Origin: Chryseobacterium sp. | GTDB taxonomy: Bacteria; Bacteroidota; Bacteroidia; Flavobacteriales; Weeksellaceae | Length of the DNA stretch: 64,000 bases | Direction of reading: 5' to 3' | Assembly: GCF_029240215.1 (NCBI RefSeq) | Contig: NZ_JARBTK010000007.1 | Coordinates: forward strand, 1-64,000 | Shown: positions 42,556 to 53,077 of the stretch, in pieces | Layout: each line of letters starts with the position of its first letter | Numbering within the stretch: the first letter of the stretch is position 1 | Position numbers and translations under genes: made by a program | The notes under the pieces: model-generated | The model's input: only the letters and a program-made list of their open reading frames with translations | The model's database searches: none | Told to the model about the DNA's origin: nothing

Positions 42556-42880
42556 ACGTATTCATAAAATTTATCAAAAATACTAATAAAAACAGTTCTT
42601 TTATTTGATTTTAAAGTTAATTCTTAATTAAATTTTTAGTTGAAAAAACAGCATATAAATAGAAAAAACAGATTTTATCAAATCCAATGTATTACTTATA
42701 TATTTTTAAAATTAATTAAAGCTATTAAACATTCATTGCAGGACAGAATGATAATATTTTTCCTCAAAATTTATGGAAAGATTCTCAAGTCTGTCAATTT
42801 GTCATAAAAAATCTAATGGTACAGATATTGAGAAAGTGAGAGTGTAATTAAAACTTAAAAATTAGAAAAATATAAATATT
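42556..42880. other. AT-rich spacer between divergent ppk1 and dnaK
   Basis: The 325 bases hold no gene or obvious repeat. A TTTG at about 42797 and a degenerate TAnnTTTG-like TACAGATATTG downstream might be the dnaK promoter, but the match is poor. No CIRCE inverted repeat (TTAGCACTC) is seen. Confidence 0.5.
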
Positions 42881-44776
42881 ATGAGTAAAATAATCGGAAT
42901 TGACTTAGGAACAACCAACTCTTGCGTAGCAGTAATGGAAGGAAAAGATCCCGTAGTTATCCCTAACTCGGAAGGTAAAAGAACGACTCCTTCTATCGTA
43001 GCATTTACAGAAGATGGTGAAAGAAAGGTTGGAGATCCTGCAAAAAGACAGGCTGTAACCAATCCTACGAAAACAGTATATTCTATCAAAAGATTTATCG
43101 GAACACATTTTAAAGATGATTCTGCCGAGATCTCAAGAGTACCTTATAAAGTTGTAAGCGGACCAAACGATACTGTAAAAGTAAAAATCGACGACAGAGA
43201 ATATACTCCACAGGAGATTTCTGCAATGACTCTTCAGAAAATGAAGAAAACTGCTGAAGATTATCTTGGACAAGAAGTAACAAGAGCGGTAATCACTGTT
43301 CCTGCTTATTTTAATGATGCTCAAAGACAGGCTACAAAAGAAGCTGGAGAAATTGCAGGTCTTACAGTAGAAAGAATCATCAATGAGCCTACAGCAGCTG
43401 CTTTGGCTTATGGTTTAGATAAATCTCATAAAGATCAGAAAATTGCAGTTTATGACCTTGGAGGTGGTACTTTTGACGTTTCTATCCTTGATTTAGGTGA
43501 CGGCGTTTTCGAAGTATTATCTACAAATGGTGATACACACTTAGGTGGTGATGACTTTGATGATGTAATTATCAATTGGATGGCAGACGAATTCAAAGCT
43601 GAAGAAGGTGTTGACTTAAAATCTGATGCAATTGCATTACAAAGATTGAAAGAAGCAGCTGAAAAAGCAAAAATCGAATTGTCTTCTTCTCCTCAAACTG
43701 AAATCAACCTTCCTTATATTACAGCTACAGCTACAGGTCCTAAACATATGGTGAAGACTTTAACTAAAGCTAAATTCGAGCAATTATCTGCAGACTTGGT
43801 AAGACGTTCTATGGAGCCTTGTAAAAAAGCGCTTTCTGATGCAGGTCTTTCTATTTCAGATATCGACGAAGTGATCTTGGTAGGTGGTTCTACAAGAATC
43901 CCGATCATCCAGGAGGAAGTTGAAAAATTCTTTGGTAAAAAGCCATCGAAAGGTGTTAACCCGGATGAGGTTGTAGCAATTGGTGCAGCGATCCAAGGTG
44001 GAGTTTTAACCGGAGATGTGAAAGACGTACTTTTATTAGACGTTACGCCACTTTCTTTAGGTATTGAAACAATGGGTTCTGTTTTCACTAAATTAATTGA
44101 AGCAAATACTACAATCCCAACTAAAAAATCTGAAGTATTCTCTACAGCTTCTGACAATCAGCCGGCTGTAAGCATCAGAGTAGGACAAGGTGAAAGACCA
44201 ATGTTCAACGATAACAAAGAAATTGGTAGATTCGATTTAACGGATATTCCACCAGCACAAAGAGGAGTTCCTCAGATCGAAGTGACTTTCGATATCGATG
44301 CGAATGGTATCTTGAGTGTTTCAGCTAAAGATAAAGGAACTGGTAAAGAGCAGTCTATTAAAATTCAGGCTTCTTCTGGTCTTTCTGATGAAGAAATCGA
44401 AAGAATGAAAAAAGAAGCTCAGGAAAACTCTGCGGCTGATGCGAAGAGAAAAGAAGAAGTTGAGGTTTTCAACAAAGCTGACGGATTGATCTTCCAGACT
44501 GAAAAGCAATTGAAAGAATTCGGTGATAAATTGTCTGCTGACAAAAAAGCAGCAATCGAATCAGCTCACGCAGAATTGAAGACAGCTTACGAAGCTAAAA
44601 ACGGTGACGATGTAAAAGCTAAAACTGAAGCTCTTGATGCAGCTTGGATGGCAGCTTCGGAAGAAATGTATGCAGCAGGACAACAAGGTCAGGGTGCTGA
44701 TGCAGGAGCTCAGAATCAAGGAAATGCAGGCGGTGCAGAAGATGTACAGGATGCAGACTTTGAAGAAGTAAAATAA
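42881..44776 (+). CDS. dnaK: Molecular chaperone DnaK (Hsp70)
   Basis: ATP-dependent folding chaperone. All family marks are present: [18 protein letters not shown], the linker [37 protein letters not shown] in the substrate-binding domain, and a Gln/Gly-rich tail ending with [12 protein letters not shown], the usual acidic C-terminal signal. At 631 aa the length is standard. dnaJ and grpE are not adjacent in this window, so it stands alone as in many Bacteroidota. Codon use suggests high expression. A strong terminator follows. Confidence 0.98.
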   Translation: MSKIIGIDLGTTNSCVAVMEGKDPVVIPNSEGKRTTPSIVAFTEDGERKVGDPAKRQAVTNPTKTVYSIKRFIGTHFKDDSAEISRVPYKVVSGPNDTVKVKIDDREYTPQEISAMTLQKMKKTAEDYLGQEVTRAVITVPAYFNDAQRQATKEAGEIAGLTVERIINEPTAAALAYGLDKSHKDQKIAVYDLGGGTFDVSILDLGDGVFEVLSTNGDTHLGGDDFDDVIINWMADEFKAEEGVDLKSDAIALQRLKEAAEKAKIELSSSPQTEINLPYITATATGPKHMVKTLTKAKFEQLSADLVRRSMEPCKKALSDAGLSISDIDEVILVGGSTRIPIIQEEVEKFFGKKPSKGVNPDEVVAIGAAIQGGVLTGDVKDVLLLDVTPLSLGIETMGSVFTKLIEANTTIPTKKSEVFSTASDNQPAVSIRVGQGERPMFNDNKEIGRFDLTDIPPAQRGVPQIEVTFDIDANGILSVSAKDKGTGKEQSIKIQASSGLSDEEIERMKKEAQENSAADAKRKEEVEVFNKADGLIFQTEKQLKEFGDKLSADKKAAIESAHAELKTAYEAKNGDDVKAKTEALDAAWMAASEEMYAAGQQGQGADAGAQNQGNAGGAEDVQDADFEEVK

Positions 44777-44800
44777 GCAGTCACAGACTGATTAGATATG

Positions 44801-44832
44801 AAATCCCCGAACTTATGTTCGGGGATTTTTTT
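44801..44832 (+). terminator. Terminator of dnaK
   Basis: AAATCCCCGAACttatGTTCGGGGATTTTTTT is a perfect GC-rich stem with a seven-T tail. Confidence 0.9.
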
Positions 44833-45095
44833 GTGTTTAAAAGCTATCTATCTGTAATTTTCTCTTACGATTTTCAAAAATTTTAGCTTAAAACATATTA
44901 GAAATGATTATTAAGTCCCATTCCTATATTGAAAAGACATGAGCAGGTAACAGCAGGATAGCAGAAATTGATGATAAGTATACTTTTATAAAATTAAAAT
45001 ATGAGAAATATCATGTCGATTCCAATCTCCTTGTTCTTATATTTTGATTTCATAGAAATTGTATAAATAAATTTTAAATAATCACCCACCACAGA

Positions 45096-48020
45096 ATGAA
45101 GAAATCTATAATAACGCTTGGTATCTTACTGAACACTACAGGTTTAGTCTTCGCTCAAGAAGAACAAACGACAGGCAAGGTCAAGGATCAGGATACTATA
45201 CAACCAAGTCCTAGTAATAAAACTAAAGATATCGAGGAAGTGGTTATCATCGCCTACGGTACACAGAAAAAAGGAGAAGTTACCGGTTCTGTTGGCAGAG
45301 TAAATGCCGAAAGTTTTAAAGATCGTCCCATAGCAAGGGTTGATCAGGCATTAACAGGTCAGATTGCGGGTGTTAAAACACGGGCAACGTCAGGAAAACC
45401 CGGAGAACCTTTAGAAATCAGAGTGCGTGGTACAGCGTCAATCTCAGCAAGTAATTCTCCTCTTTATGTAGTGGATGGAATGGTGGCAGATGATATGGCA
45501 AACGTTTCTCCGGACGATGTGCAATCGATTGAAGTTTTGAAGGATGCTGCTTCTACTGCAATGTACGGATCTAGGGGTTCTAACGGTATTGTTATTGTAA
45601 CGACCAAGAAAGGAGTATCAGGAAAACCATCATTTTCATTTTCTCAATATTATGGTGTCCAAACGATTGAAAAAAAGTTAGATATTATGACAAGTTCAGA
45701 GTGGATTGATTACGCCACTGAATCGATTAATAAAAGATGGGTTGCTCTAGCTCCGGGTAATTCTGCATCAGATAGTTACGCAGTGAGAGCTAATTATTTT
45801 AATTTAGCAAATACCACAAATTATAATCTTGCCAATGTCAACTATATGGTTGATCCCAGATGGGGAACCGATCAGGTTGCTTATATTGACTGGCAGGATG
45901 CTTTCTACCGTCCGGCTTCTATTCAAAATTATCAGTTGTCGGTAAGAGGAGGAAGCAAGGATGTGAAGTATGCAATTTCGGCTGCGTATTTCGATCAGGA
46001 AGGTTTGGCTCTCAATACAGGCTTCAACAGATATAACCTAAGTGCAGTTGTTGATATCAACATTTCGGATAAATGGAAAGCCGGAATTGCTTTGAGGCCA
46101 AGTTATTCACAAAGTTACGGAGCAGCGGTTGACGGAAAAGACAATGAAGCTCATAAAATGCTTTCTATGGTCCCTGTGGCAGAATTGTCAGCTGGTCTCT
46201 ACACCAATTTCTGGAAAAATGATCGGTATCGATGGGCGAGTTCTTCGCAAAGCTCAATTGGTGTTTTAGAAAATACTACCAATAATACTAATGAATTCAG
46301 GTTATTGTCAAGTCTCTATATGTCCTATGATATTTTACCAAATTTAAATTTTAAAATTTCAGGGGGTGCAACCAATAATTTTAATCTCAATAACAGCTAT
46401 ACCCCTACTTTCAATTTGATTACAAATATTCCTGGGCAGGTAAGTATTGCCAGTCGTAGAACGGTAAATTATAACCGATATTTGGGAGAAGCATTATTAA
46501 ATTATAAAAAGACTTTCGGAAGCCACAGTGTAGCCGCTCTTGCAGGTTATAGTGCGGAAAATTACAGAACGACAAGTCAATATAACCGAAACAAAGGTTT
46601 TCCTAATGATGATTTAAAAACATTTAATTTTACCCAATCTGCATCAGTGCTTAATTCAGAATATACAGCTTCAGAATGGATGTTGGTTTCAATGTTCGGT
46701 CGTGTAAATTATGATTATAAAAAAAAGTATATGTTATTTGCAAGTATTCGTAGAGACGGTTCTTCCAGATTTGGCTGGAATAATCTTTGGGGAACATTTG
46801 CAGCATTTGGAAGTGCGTGGAAGATAGATGAAGAAGAATTTTTAAAGAATAAAACATGGTTGAGCAACTTAAAACTGAGATACAGCTGGGGAGAAAACGG
46901 AAATAATAACATAGGAGATTACAGAGCTTTCGGTACGCTTTCAGGGGGAAATTATTCATTCGGAGGTAATTTATCTAATGGTTTAATACCAAACACTATT
47001 GAAAATCCTAATCTGACCTGGGAAAAAACGCAGTCATCAGATTTTGGTTTTGAATTGGGACTTTTTAATAGAATTGACTTCACGGCAGATTATTATATCA
47101 AAAAAACCAATGACCTTCTTTTGCAACAACCAATTCCGTTTGCAACAGGTTACAATATCATGTGGAAAAATGTAGGTTCGGTTCAGAATACAGGTTTGGA
47201 ATTAGATTTAAGCACCAAAAATTTAACAGGAGCATTCAAATGGAATACCTCCGCAAATATTGCATTTAATAATAATAAAGTGCTGCAATTGGGTTCTGAT
47301 AATGCACCGATCTACACTGGTTTTAGTAACACGACAAATATTATCAAAGTAGGAGAAGAGCTCAACTCTTTTTATTTGTATGAAGCGATAGGAGTGCTTT
47401 CAACTGCAGATCTTACCAATACAGGTGTTGCAAAAACAGCGGGGGCTATTGCAGGAGATGTAAAGTACAAAGATTTCAACGGAGACGGTAAAATTACAGA
47501 AGATGACCGCCATATCATCGGAAGTCCTACTCCGGATTATTATTGGGGTTTCACCAATACGTTTTCTTATAAAGGCTTCGATCTTTCTGTATTTTTTCAA
47601 GGACAAAAAGGTGGTTACAGCTACGCATTGTTAGGTCGTGCAATTGACCGTCCAGGTATGGGAACCACTACCAACGTAATGGGGAACTGGGCAAATCGTT
47701 GGCGTTCTGATGCGGATCCCGGAGACGGAAAGACACCACGTTTGGACGGAACTACAGGAAGTCTTCTCGATACAAGATGGTTGTATGATGCGACCTACAT
47801 TCAGTTAAAAAATGTGACATTAGGTTATAATTTTGAACAGGAATTAGTCAGTAAATTGAAAATTTCTAATCTAAGAGTTTATGTCAGTTTAGAAAATGTT
47901 TGGAGAAAAGATCATTATTATGGTGGTTATAACCCGGAATCTGTACAGTCAGACGGTACCGATTATGGAGCATATCCGAATGCAAAAGTGTATATGATGG
48001 GCTTAAACTTTAACTTTTAA
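45096..48020 (+). CDS. SusC/RagA family TonB-linked outer membrane protein
   Basis: This 974-aa TonB-dependent transporter imports a glycan or peptide bound by the SusD partner. A signal peptide (to VFAQ, about residue 21) is followed by a short linker in place of the carboxypeptidase-like domain seen in many SusC proteins. Next come a TonB-box-like region (IEEVVIIAYGTQKKGEVTGSVG), the plug (DQALTGQIAGVKTRATSGKPG, VDGMVADDMANVSPDDVQSIEVLKDAASTAMYGSRGSNGIVIVTTKKG) and the barrel ending MMGLNFNF with terminal Phe. SusD follows ten bases later. No glycoside hydrolase or regulator is adjacent, so the substrate is open. Confidence 0.95.
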   Translation: MKKSIITLGILLNTTGLVFAQEEQTTGKVKDQDTIQPSPSNKTKDIEEVVIIAYGTQKKGEVTGSVGRVNAESFKDRPIARVDQALTGQIAGVKTRATSGKPGEPLEIRVRGTASISASNSPLYVVDGMVADDMANVSPDDVQSIEVLKDAASTAMYGSRGSNGIVIVTTKKGVSGKPSFSFSQYYGVQTIEKKLDIMTSSEWIDYATESINKRWVALAPGNSASDSYAVRANYFNLANTTNYNLANVNYMVDPRWGTDQVAYIDWQDAFYRPASIQNYQLSVRGGSKDVKYAISAAYFDQEGLALNTGFNRYNLSAVVDINISDKWKAGIALRPSYSQSYGAAVDGKDNEAHKMLSMVPVAELSAGLYTNFWKNDRYRWASSSQSSIGVLENTTNNTNEFRLLSSLYMSYDILPNLNFKISGGATNNFNLNNSYTPTFNLITNIPGQVSIASRRTVNYNRYLGEALLNYKKTFGSHSVAALAGYSAENYRTTSQYNRNKGFPNDDLKTFNFTQSASVLNSEYTASEWMLVSMFGRVNYDYKKKYMLFASIRRDGSSRFGWNNLWGTFAAFGSAWKIDEEEFLKNKTWLSNLKLRYSWGENGNNNIGDYRAFGTLSGGNYSFGGNLSNGLIPNTIENPNLTWEKTQSSDFGFELGLFNRIDFTADYYIKKTNDLLLQQPIPFATGYNIMWKNVGSVQNTGLELDLSTKNLTGAFKWNTSANIAFNNNKVLQLGSDNAPIYTGFSNTTNIIKVGEELNSFYLYEAIGVLSTADLTNTGVAKTAGAIAGDVKYKDFNGDGKITEDDRHIIGSPTPDYYWGFTNTFSYKGFDLSVFFQGQKGGYSYALLGRAIDRPGMGTTTNVMGNWANRWRSDADPGDGKTPRLDGTTGSLLDTRWLYDATYIQLKNVTLGYNFEQELVSKLKISNLRVYVSLENVWRKDHYYGGYNPESVQSDGTDYGAYPNAKVYMMGLNFNF

Positions 48021-48030
48021 ATTAAAAAAA

Positions 48031-49566
48031 ATGAAAATCACTACAATAAATACATCCTTTTTACAATTAAATATGAAGTCGCTTAGTAAAGCATTGATAT
48101 GCGGAATCATGATGTTGGGAATGGTCAGCTGCGAAGATGATCTGATGCTGGAACCTGAAAACAATATTACCCAAAACTCTTTTTATACTACCGAATTACA
48201 AATTCAGCAAGCTTTGTCGGGGGTTTATTCTGCGATGGTGAATGCTTCATCGAGAGGCGGTTATGATGTTAATTTTTATTTATTGGCATCGGAAGTTCGT
48301 TCTAATAATTTCAATGCAATTTCACAAAACGGAAACAGAGATTATTACGCAATCAATCGTTTTCAGGACACCTCTTCAACAGATGAGATGGAAATTCTTT
48401 GGGAAGACGCTTACCAACAGATTTCTTATGCGAATATGCTTTTGTCAAGAATAGATGCAGTGCCATTTGCGGATCCTGCAACAAGGGAACAATATCGTTC
48501 TGAAGCTCGTTTTCTAAGATCATATGCCTATTTTGAGTTAATGAGAAGTTTTGGAAAAGTTCCTTTAATCGATAAACCGGTTAGTCCTGAAGAGGCATCC
48601 AAGATACCGAGAACAGACTTAGCAACGCTTTATAATTTCATCACTTCGGAAATTGAAGCATCGATAGCAGGTTTGAAAAATGTGTACGATGCCGCAAATA
48701 AAGGAAGAATAACAAAATCAGCGGCTCATGCGATGTTGGGTAGAATTTACCTTACGGGTTCGGGTTATCCGCTCAATAACAGTTCTTATGTTGCAAAAGC
48801 GAAAGACCATTTGTTTGCGGTTATTCAGGGAGAAGGTCAGTTTGTGACGTTTGCACCTAATTATGCAGATTTATTTAAAAGTTCAAACGATAACAAATTC
48901 CATATTTTTGAAATTCAGCATATCAGTGGTGGTTTGTCGCAGGGTTCTTACTTGCCAAGTTATGTGTCGCCAAACTTTGGGAGTGCTGATCCTTACTATA
49001 ATGCACAAGGCAGTTTATTCAGTTCTGCTGAATTAGGAGTTTCTCAATCTTTGATTGATACTTATGAGCCGGGTGATTTAAGACTTCCTTTAACGATCAA
49101 AACAAGTTTTATTGGGACAAACGGACAACCTGATCAGGCTAAATTTTTCGTGAAATTCCGTGAAAAGGGAATTGTTTTGAGCAACAGATACGACTGGCCA
49201 ATCAACTTCCCAATCATTCGATATGAAGATGTTATGTTGATGTATGCCGAAATTTTGAATAATGAAGGAAGTACAAGTGCAGCTGTTTTTCAGTTAAACA
49301 GAATCCGTCAGAGAGCAGGCCTTGCACCTTTATCTACATCAATCTCAGCTGCAGATTTCACGACAGCACTTCGTAAAGAAAGAAGAGTGGAGTTTGCCGG
49401 TGAAGGGGTTTATTGGCATGATTTAGTTCGCTGGAATACAGGAGTTTCTGTTATTAATCAGGCTGCTGCACAGCTCAACTATAATTATACAATTACAACG
49501 AATGATTATTTATATCAAGTACCTTTATCTCAAATTCAGGTGGCAGGATATGATCAGAATCCTTAA
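48031..49566 (+). CDS. SusD/RagB family nutrient-binding lipoprotein
   Basis: This surface lipoprotein forms the lid over SusC. Lipobox MLGMVSC is followed by EDDLMLEPENNITQNSFYTTELQIQQALSGVYSAM, typical of the SusD start; AEILNNEGSTSAAVFQLNRIRQRAGL and RKERRVEFAGEGVYWHDLVRW are the conserved C-terminal motifs. At 511 aa it is normal. A second possible start at 48073 (MKSLSKALICG) gives a more standard 20-residue signal; the upstream ATG is kept because of its A-rich context ten bases after susC. The pair is followed by a strong terminator, so the operon has just two genes. Confidence 0.93.
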   Translation: MKITTINTSFLQLNMKSLSKALICGIMMLGMVSCEDDLMLEPENNITQNSFYTTELQIQQALSGVYSAMVNASSRGGYDVNFYLLASEVRSNNFNAISQNGNRDYYAINRFQDTSSTDEMEILWEDAYQQISYANMLLSRIDAVPFADPATREQYRSEARFLRSYAYFELMRSFGKVPLIDKPVSPEEASKIPRTDLATLYNFITSEIEASIAGLKNVYDAANKGRITKSAAHAMLGRIYLTGSGYPLNNSSYVAKAKDHLFAVIQGEGQFVTFAPNYADLFKSSNDNKFHIFEIQHISGGLSQGSYLPSYVSPNFGSADPYYNAQGSLFSSAELGVSQSLIDTYEPGDLRLPLTIKTSFIGTNGQPDQAKFFVKFREKGIVLSNRYDWPINFPIIRYEDVMLMYAEILNNEGSTSAAVFQLNRIRQRAGLAPLSTSISAADFTTALRKERRVEFAGEGVYWHDLVRWNTGVSVINQAAAQLNYNYTITTNDYLYQVPLSQIQVAGYDQNP

Positions 49567-49579
49567 ATATTTTTAAATT

Positions 49580-49622
49580 AAATGTGAAATCCCTTTGCGA
49601 AAGCGAAGGGATTTCACATTTA
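49580..49622. terminator. Bidirectional terminator after susD
   Basis: AAATGTGAAATCCCTT and its exact inverse enclose tgcgaaagcg, a 16-base stem between convergent genes. Confidence 0.9.
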
Positions 49623-50273
49623 AATTCTTGATATAGTTGGTATTTGTAATTTTTTGTCTATCCAATTTTTTTGAATTTCTTCATAAGATTCTATTCTTTG
49701 TGGAATGAAGAGTTTATCAATTTTATCAAATTCAACAATCAAATTTTCAAACGGTGTAATATCTAAATTTTCGTAATAAACTATTTCATCTTTAGAATAA
49801 AAATCCGATAAAGATTGATTTTTAATTAATTTTTTAGTGTTTTGGTAATCGTTGTAATTAATTAATTGCGAAAAGATCTGAGCTCTGATGTTACTAAGTG
49901 CCATATCTTGCTTAGATATGACATGACCAATCTTGGTTTCATATTCGAGTGGAAATTCAGAATAATATCGATATAATTTGATTATTCTATGGTCTTTTCG
50001 TGCCACTAAAACTGAAACTGAATTTATTCTAACAAATGTACTTCCATTTAATGCTAAATAGAATAGTTCATCATTCGTTGCAATAGCAGAAACTTTACTA
50101 AACATTTTGTATAAGCTGGAATATCCTTCTTCATCATAATTTTCAGTAAGTATAATTTTGAAATATTGATGATCAATTGGCTCGACAACTTTTTTTACTT
50201 TATTACTGATTTGTGCGGAATAGAATAATGTCTGAAGTAATAGTATTAGAATGATTTTAAATTTAGATCCCAT
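49620..50273 (-). CDS. Hypothetical exported protein, 217 aa
   Basis: A signal peptide (MGSKFKIILILLLQTLFYSAQ, cut at SAQ) is followed by about 195 residues, mainly helical, rich in Tyr, Ile, Asn and Lys. There are no cysteines and no recognised motif. The gene is more AT-rich than its neighbours and stands alone between terminators, which fits an accessory gene. Function unknown. Confidence 0.75.
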   Translation of the reverse strand: MGSKFKIILILLLQTLFYSAQISNKVKKVVEPIDHQYFKIILTENYDEEGYSSLYKMFSKVSAIATNDELFYLALNGSTFVRINSVSVLVARKDHRIIKLYRYYSEFPLEYETKIGHVISKQDMALSNIRAQIFSQLINYNDYQNTKKLIKNQSLSDFYSKDEIVYYENLDITPFENLIVEFDKIDKLFIPQRIESYEEIQKNWIDKKLQIPTISRI

Positions 50274-50396
50274 AATTTAATTTTGTTTTAAATATATATT
50301 TTATTTAATTAAAATCGTATCATCAATTTAAATCTAACCGACAAAAAATTTAGCAAAGAAATATCAAAAAAAATCTCAATATTTACCAAAATAAAA

Positions 50397-50432
50397 CGAC
50401 AGCGCCCAAACTAAAAGCTTGGGCGCTGTCTA
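50397..50432 (-). terminator. Terminator of the 132-aa gene
   Basis: GACAGCGCCCAA and its exact inverse TTGGGCGCTGTC flank an 11-base loop; on the minus strand it is followed by GTTTTATTTT, directly after the stop. Confidence 0.85.
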
Positions 50433-50441
50433 TTGCAAAAT

Positions 50442-50840
50442 TTAATTCTTCTTAAACATGATCTCATCCAGCCTGGTCTGGTTAAGATAAATCTGCTGAA
50501 ACTCGATCGGCATATACTGATACAAAATGTTCCATTGTTGGTTGTCAGTATGTTTTTTTAAACTTCCGAACGATCTGATAAACAGATTTTCAATAATGTG
50601 TTTCACGTTGAATGTTCCATTTTTGTAAAGCCATTCCATCATTTTGATGTTCCGGTTGACGATATTGATTTTAGATTCCTGTAAAAGAACTTTCAGATAA
50701 TCGACAGTCGATTGAATGATTGCAGGAAAATTGTTCTGTGCAGAAAGTTGCGCTATTTCGTTCTGAATTGTTGGATAAAATATTTTCAAATGCTCAATTG
50801 CCTGAGTTTCATTAATAGTATCCGCTTCAAAATTCTTCAT
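50442..50840 (-). CDS. Hypothetical protein, 132 aa, helical
   Basis: A cytoplasmic-looking, helix-rich protein (TINETQAIEHLKIFYPTIQNEIAQL, FPAIIQSTVDYLKVLLQES, MMEWLYKNGTFNVKHIIENLFIRSFGSLKKH). No signal peptide, Cys or known motif. The C-terminal part (IEFQQIYLNQTRLDEIMFKKN) is amphipathic. It resembles the short helical proteins of unknown function seen in Chryseobacterium; I cannot assign a role. It is a single gene with its own terminator. Confidence 0.75.
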   Translation of the reverse strand: MKNFEADTINETQAIEHLKIFYPTIQNEIAQLSAQNNFPAIIQSTVDYLKVLLQESKINIVNRNIKMMEWLYKNGTFNVKHIIENLFIRSFGSLKKHTDNQQWNILYQYMPIEFQQIYLNQTRLDEIMFKKN

Positions 50841-51338
50841 TGTTAAAATATTTTTTAAACATTCTAAGACTTACTAAAAGTGTACCAAAACCAACGGGAA
50901 ATTTAAAATAAATTGATTTTGTTTAATTTAAAAATTTAAATTTCAAATTCTTCTGGAATCCTTTATTTACCAATGATTTTGAGCTTTTAATACAATATAG
51001 TTTTTTGTAAGTGTTTGATTATTAAATCTAATTGTTTGTGTTGAATTTTAGAAATATGTAATCAAACATTTAAAATCTGTAATGAAATGGGAAACAAATT
51101 TATAAAAGCAATATTTTTTTACTGACAATTTATAACATAATAGATGTCTCTTCAATAATTAACTCATTAATTTGAAAATGTTAATTAAGAAACAAATAAT
51201 GGAAAGTGATTTTTTGATTTTAGAAATTTAAAAAAATCAAGTTAGCATTATTTTAAAGGATAATCAGTCTCAAAAAACAATTGAATTTCCAAGGAAATCT
51301 GACAGAAATGAAATGAATTTGAAATTAAAGCAAAGCAA
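50841..51338. other. Gene-free AT-rich spacer, about 500 bases
   Basis: I find no ORF of credible size, no inverted repeat comparable to the other spacers, and no regular period. Only very short frames occur (for example 17 codons from about 51178). It may hold the promoter of the 132-aa gene at its left end. Nothing else is seen. Confidence 0.6.
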
Positions 51339-51824
51339 TCAGCGAAGAAGCATATAAATTCCAACGCCAATACCGGCGTAAACAAGTACAGTTATAATGT
51401 CGGACAATGGTTTAGAGAAGCGTCTTTCTGTGATAGATTCAGCGTTGATTTGATTTTTATGTAATTTCAGGATTGCTTCAGGTTTATGTACTCGATGCGA
51501 AACCAGAGTGTCACCTTCCCATTTGTCAACTATTATTTTATACGATCTGCCATCAACTTTAATTTTATAATTTTTAGTAGGCCGAAGCTCATTTTGGATA
51601 TTGATAGGAACGAGTTCTTTTTCATTAACCGTTTGCGGTGATTTCTTATTTTGAGTTTCGGTTGCTGTATTGTTGAGTTGAGCCGAAGCAATATTACCAT
51701 CAACAGCTTTCTTCTTTGATTCCTGAATGTTTTCGGGTGGTAATGTCACGTGCTTTTTACGTTGATAAGTATAGCAACTCGTAACAAAAAATGATAGTAT
51801 AATGAGATATAGATATTTTTGCAT
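51339..51824 (-). CDS. Small lipoprotein with C-terminal transmembrane helix, 161 aa
   Basis: MQKYLYLIILSFFVTSCYTYQ has a lipobox (FVTSC, Cys at 17). The middle is Lys/Asn/Gln-rich and probably disordered, then a small beta motif (NYKIKVDGRSYKIIVDKWEGDTLVSH) follows. The last 20 residues (SDIITVLVYAGIGVGIYMLLR) form a membrane helix. The product therefore has a lipid anchor at one end and a membrane helix at the other. The KIKVDG..YKIIVDKWEGDTL pattern recalls bacterial proteins with a small SH3-like barrel. Function unknown. Confidence 0.78.
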   Translation of the reverse strand: MQKYLYLIILSFFVTSCYTYQRKKHVTLPPENIQESKKKAVDGNIASAQLNNTATETQNKKSPQTVNEKELVPINIQNELRPTKNYKIKVDGRSYKIIVDKWEGDTLVSHRVHKPEAILKLHKNQINAESITERRFSKPLSDIITVLVYAGIGVGIYMLLR

Positions 51825-52009
51825 TATTCAAATTTAAGAATTAAACGCATTATTCTGTGTTTTCTTTTGAGGGATTTTGTTTTTCTAGAAAAAATGCCGA
51901 AAAACTCAATAAATTAAACGGTGTTGCATTGATGTGTTGAATCTACCTTTTATATCTTTTAGCGAAATCAAATTGTGCATTTTTGTTACCTTTTTATGGA
52001 AAAAAATAA

Positions 52010-52043
52010 TTTGTCCTTTTTAAGTCAGAGATTAATATCTTTG
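52010..52043 (+). promoter_or_regulatory. Promoter of the nucleoid-associated protein gene
   Basis: TTTG at 52010-52013 and TATCTTTG at 52036-52043 are spaced by 22 bases, within the range reported for flavobacterial TTG-N17-23-TAnnTTTG promoters, ending 20 bases before the ATG. Confidence 0.7.
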
Positions 52044-52063
52044 CAGTCCACAAAAAATCAAAG

Positions 52064-53077
52064 ATGTTTTCAAAAATTGTAGTACACAGAGTCGGAAATA
52101 AAATCAACGGAGAATCTCTTTTACTTTCTCAGGAAGAGCTTGAGCTGGACGAAGGAACCGTAGAAATGCTGGAAAATTATTTTTTAGGATCATTTAAAAC
52201 TGAAGAAACTTATCAGTTTTATAGTGACTCTTACCTGGTCAATAATCCTGTTTACAGTTCTGTTTCCGAAATTTTTGAAGACAAAGCTAAATTCCTTTGG
52301 GAATCTGAAAACCTTGCCAAGCATCTTTTTGAAGCGGCAGAAAACCCGAGAGTTCAAGGAGGTGAGCTATTCGTTGTTTATTTTGAAGACGAACGAGAAA
52401 GCGACGAAAAAGTAGATAAAATCGGAATTTTTAAAACCGAAAAAAGAGAATCTTTCCTTAAAATTTTCCCTAAAAACGAATCATTTGAGATCGATAAAGA
52501 TCAGGGAATTAGCCTTTCAAAAATCGATAAAGCAGCGTTGATTTACAACAGCAGTAAAGAAAGCGGATATGTACTTTCTGTAGTAGACAACAACAAAAAC
52601 GGAGATATGTACTACTGGTTTGAAGATTTCCTGAAAGTAAAACAGCGTGACGATGAATATTTTCACACCCAGGAAGCGTTGATGGTTTATAAAGACTATA
52701 TCACCAAGCAGCTTCCGCAGGAATTTGAGGTTTCAAAGGCAGATCAGGCAGATTTTTTGAATCAGTCTATCAATTTTTTTAAGGAAAAAGAAGAATTTAA
52801 GTTAGATGATTTTACAGCTGAGGTTTTGAAAGACGAGCACGTAATTGAAAGTTTTAATAATTATAAAACCGATTACGAGCAGGAAATGCAGATCAATATT
52901 GCAGAAGAATTCCCGATCAGTGAGGCGGCGGTAAAAAAAACGCAGAGACATTTTAAAAGTATCATCAAATTAGATAAAAACTTCCATATTTACATCCACG
53001 GAGACCGGAAAATGCTTGAGCAGGGTCAGGATGAAAAAGGAAAATACTATATGCTTTACTTCGACAAAGAAGTGTAA
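52064..53077 (+). CDS. Nucleoid-associated protein (NdpA/YejK family)
   Basis: The 337-aa product matches the 37-kDa nucleoid-associated family: an N-terminal region with EELELDEGTVEMLENYFLGSFK, a central region LFVVYFEDE, and YYWFEDFLKVKQRDDEYFHTQEALMVYKDYI, then a C-terminal domain ending with KSIIKLDKNFHIYIHGDRKMLEQG. E. coli YejK binds the nucleoid with unknown precise role. The protein is acidic overall. It has its own consensus promoter and appears monocistronic. Confidence 0.88.
   Translation: MFSKIVVHRVGNKINGESLLLSQEELELDEGTVEMLENYFLGSFKTEETYQFYSDSYLVNNPVYSSVSEIFEDKAKFLWESENLAKHLFEAAENPRVQGGELFVVYFEDERESDEKVDKIGIFKTEKRESFLKIFPKNESFEIDKDQGISLSKIDKAALIYNSSKESGYVLSVVDNNKNGDMYYWFEDFLKVKQRDDEYFHTQEALMVYKDYITKQLPQEFEVSKADQADFLNQSINFFKEKEEFKLDDFTAEVLKDEHVIESFNNYKTDYEQEMQINIAEEFPISEAAVKKTQRHFKSIIKLDKNFHIYIHGDRKMLEQGQDEKGKYYMLYFDKEV

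Noticed and set aside
42556-42880. CIRCE heat-shock operator before dnaK
   Set aside because: No TTAGCACTC inverted repeat or close variant is visible.
42862-43108. Two minus-strand ORFs inside dnaK (75 and 67 aa)
   Set aside because: They are antisense shadows of the highly biased dnaK codon pattern.
51178-51231. Short ORF of 17 codons in the 500-base spacer
   Set aside because: Too short, no recognisable motif and no conservation evidence available.
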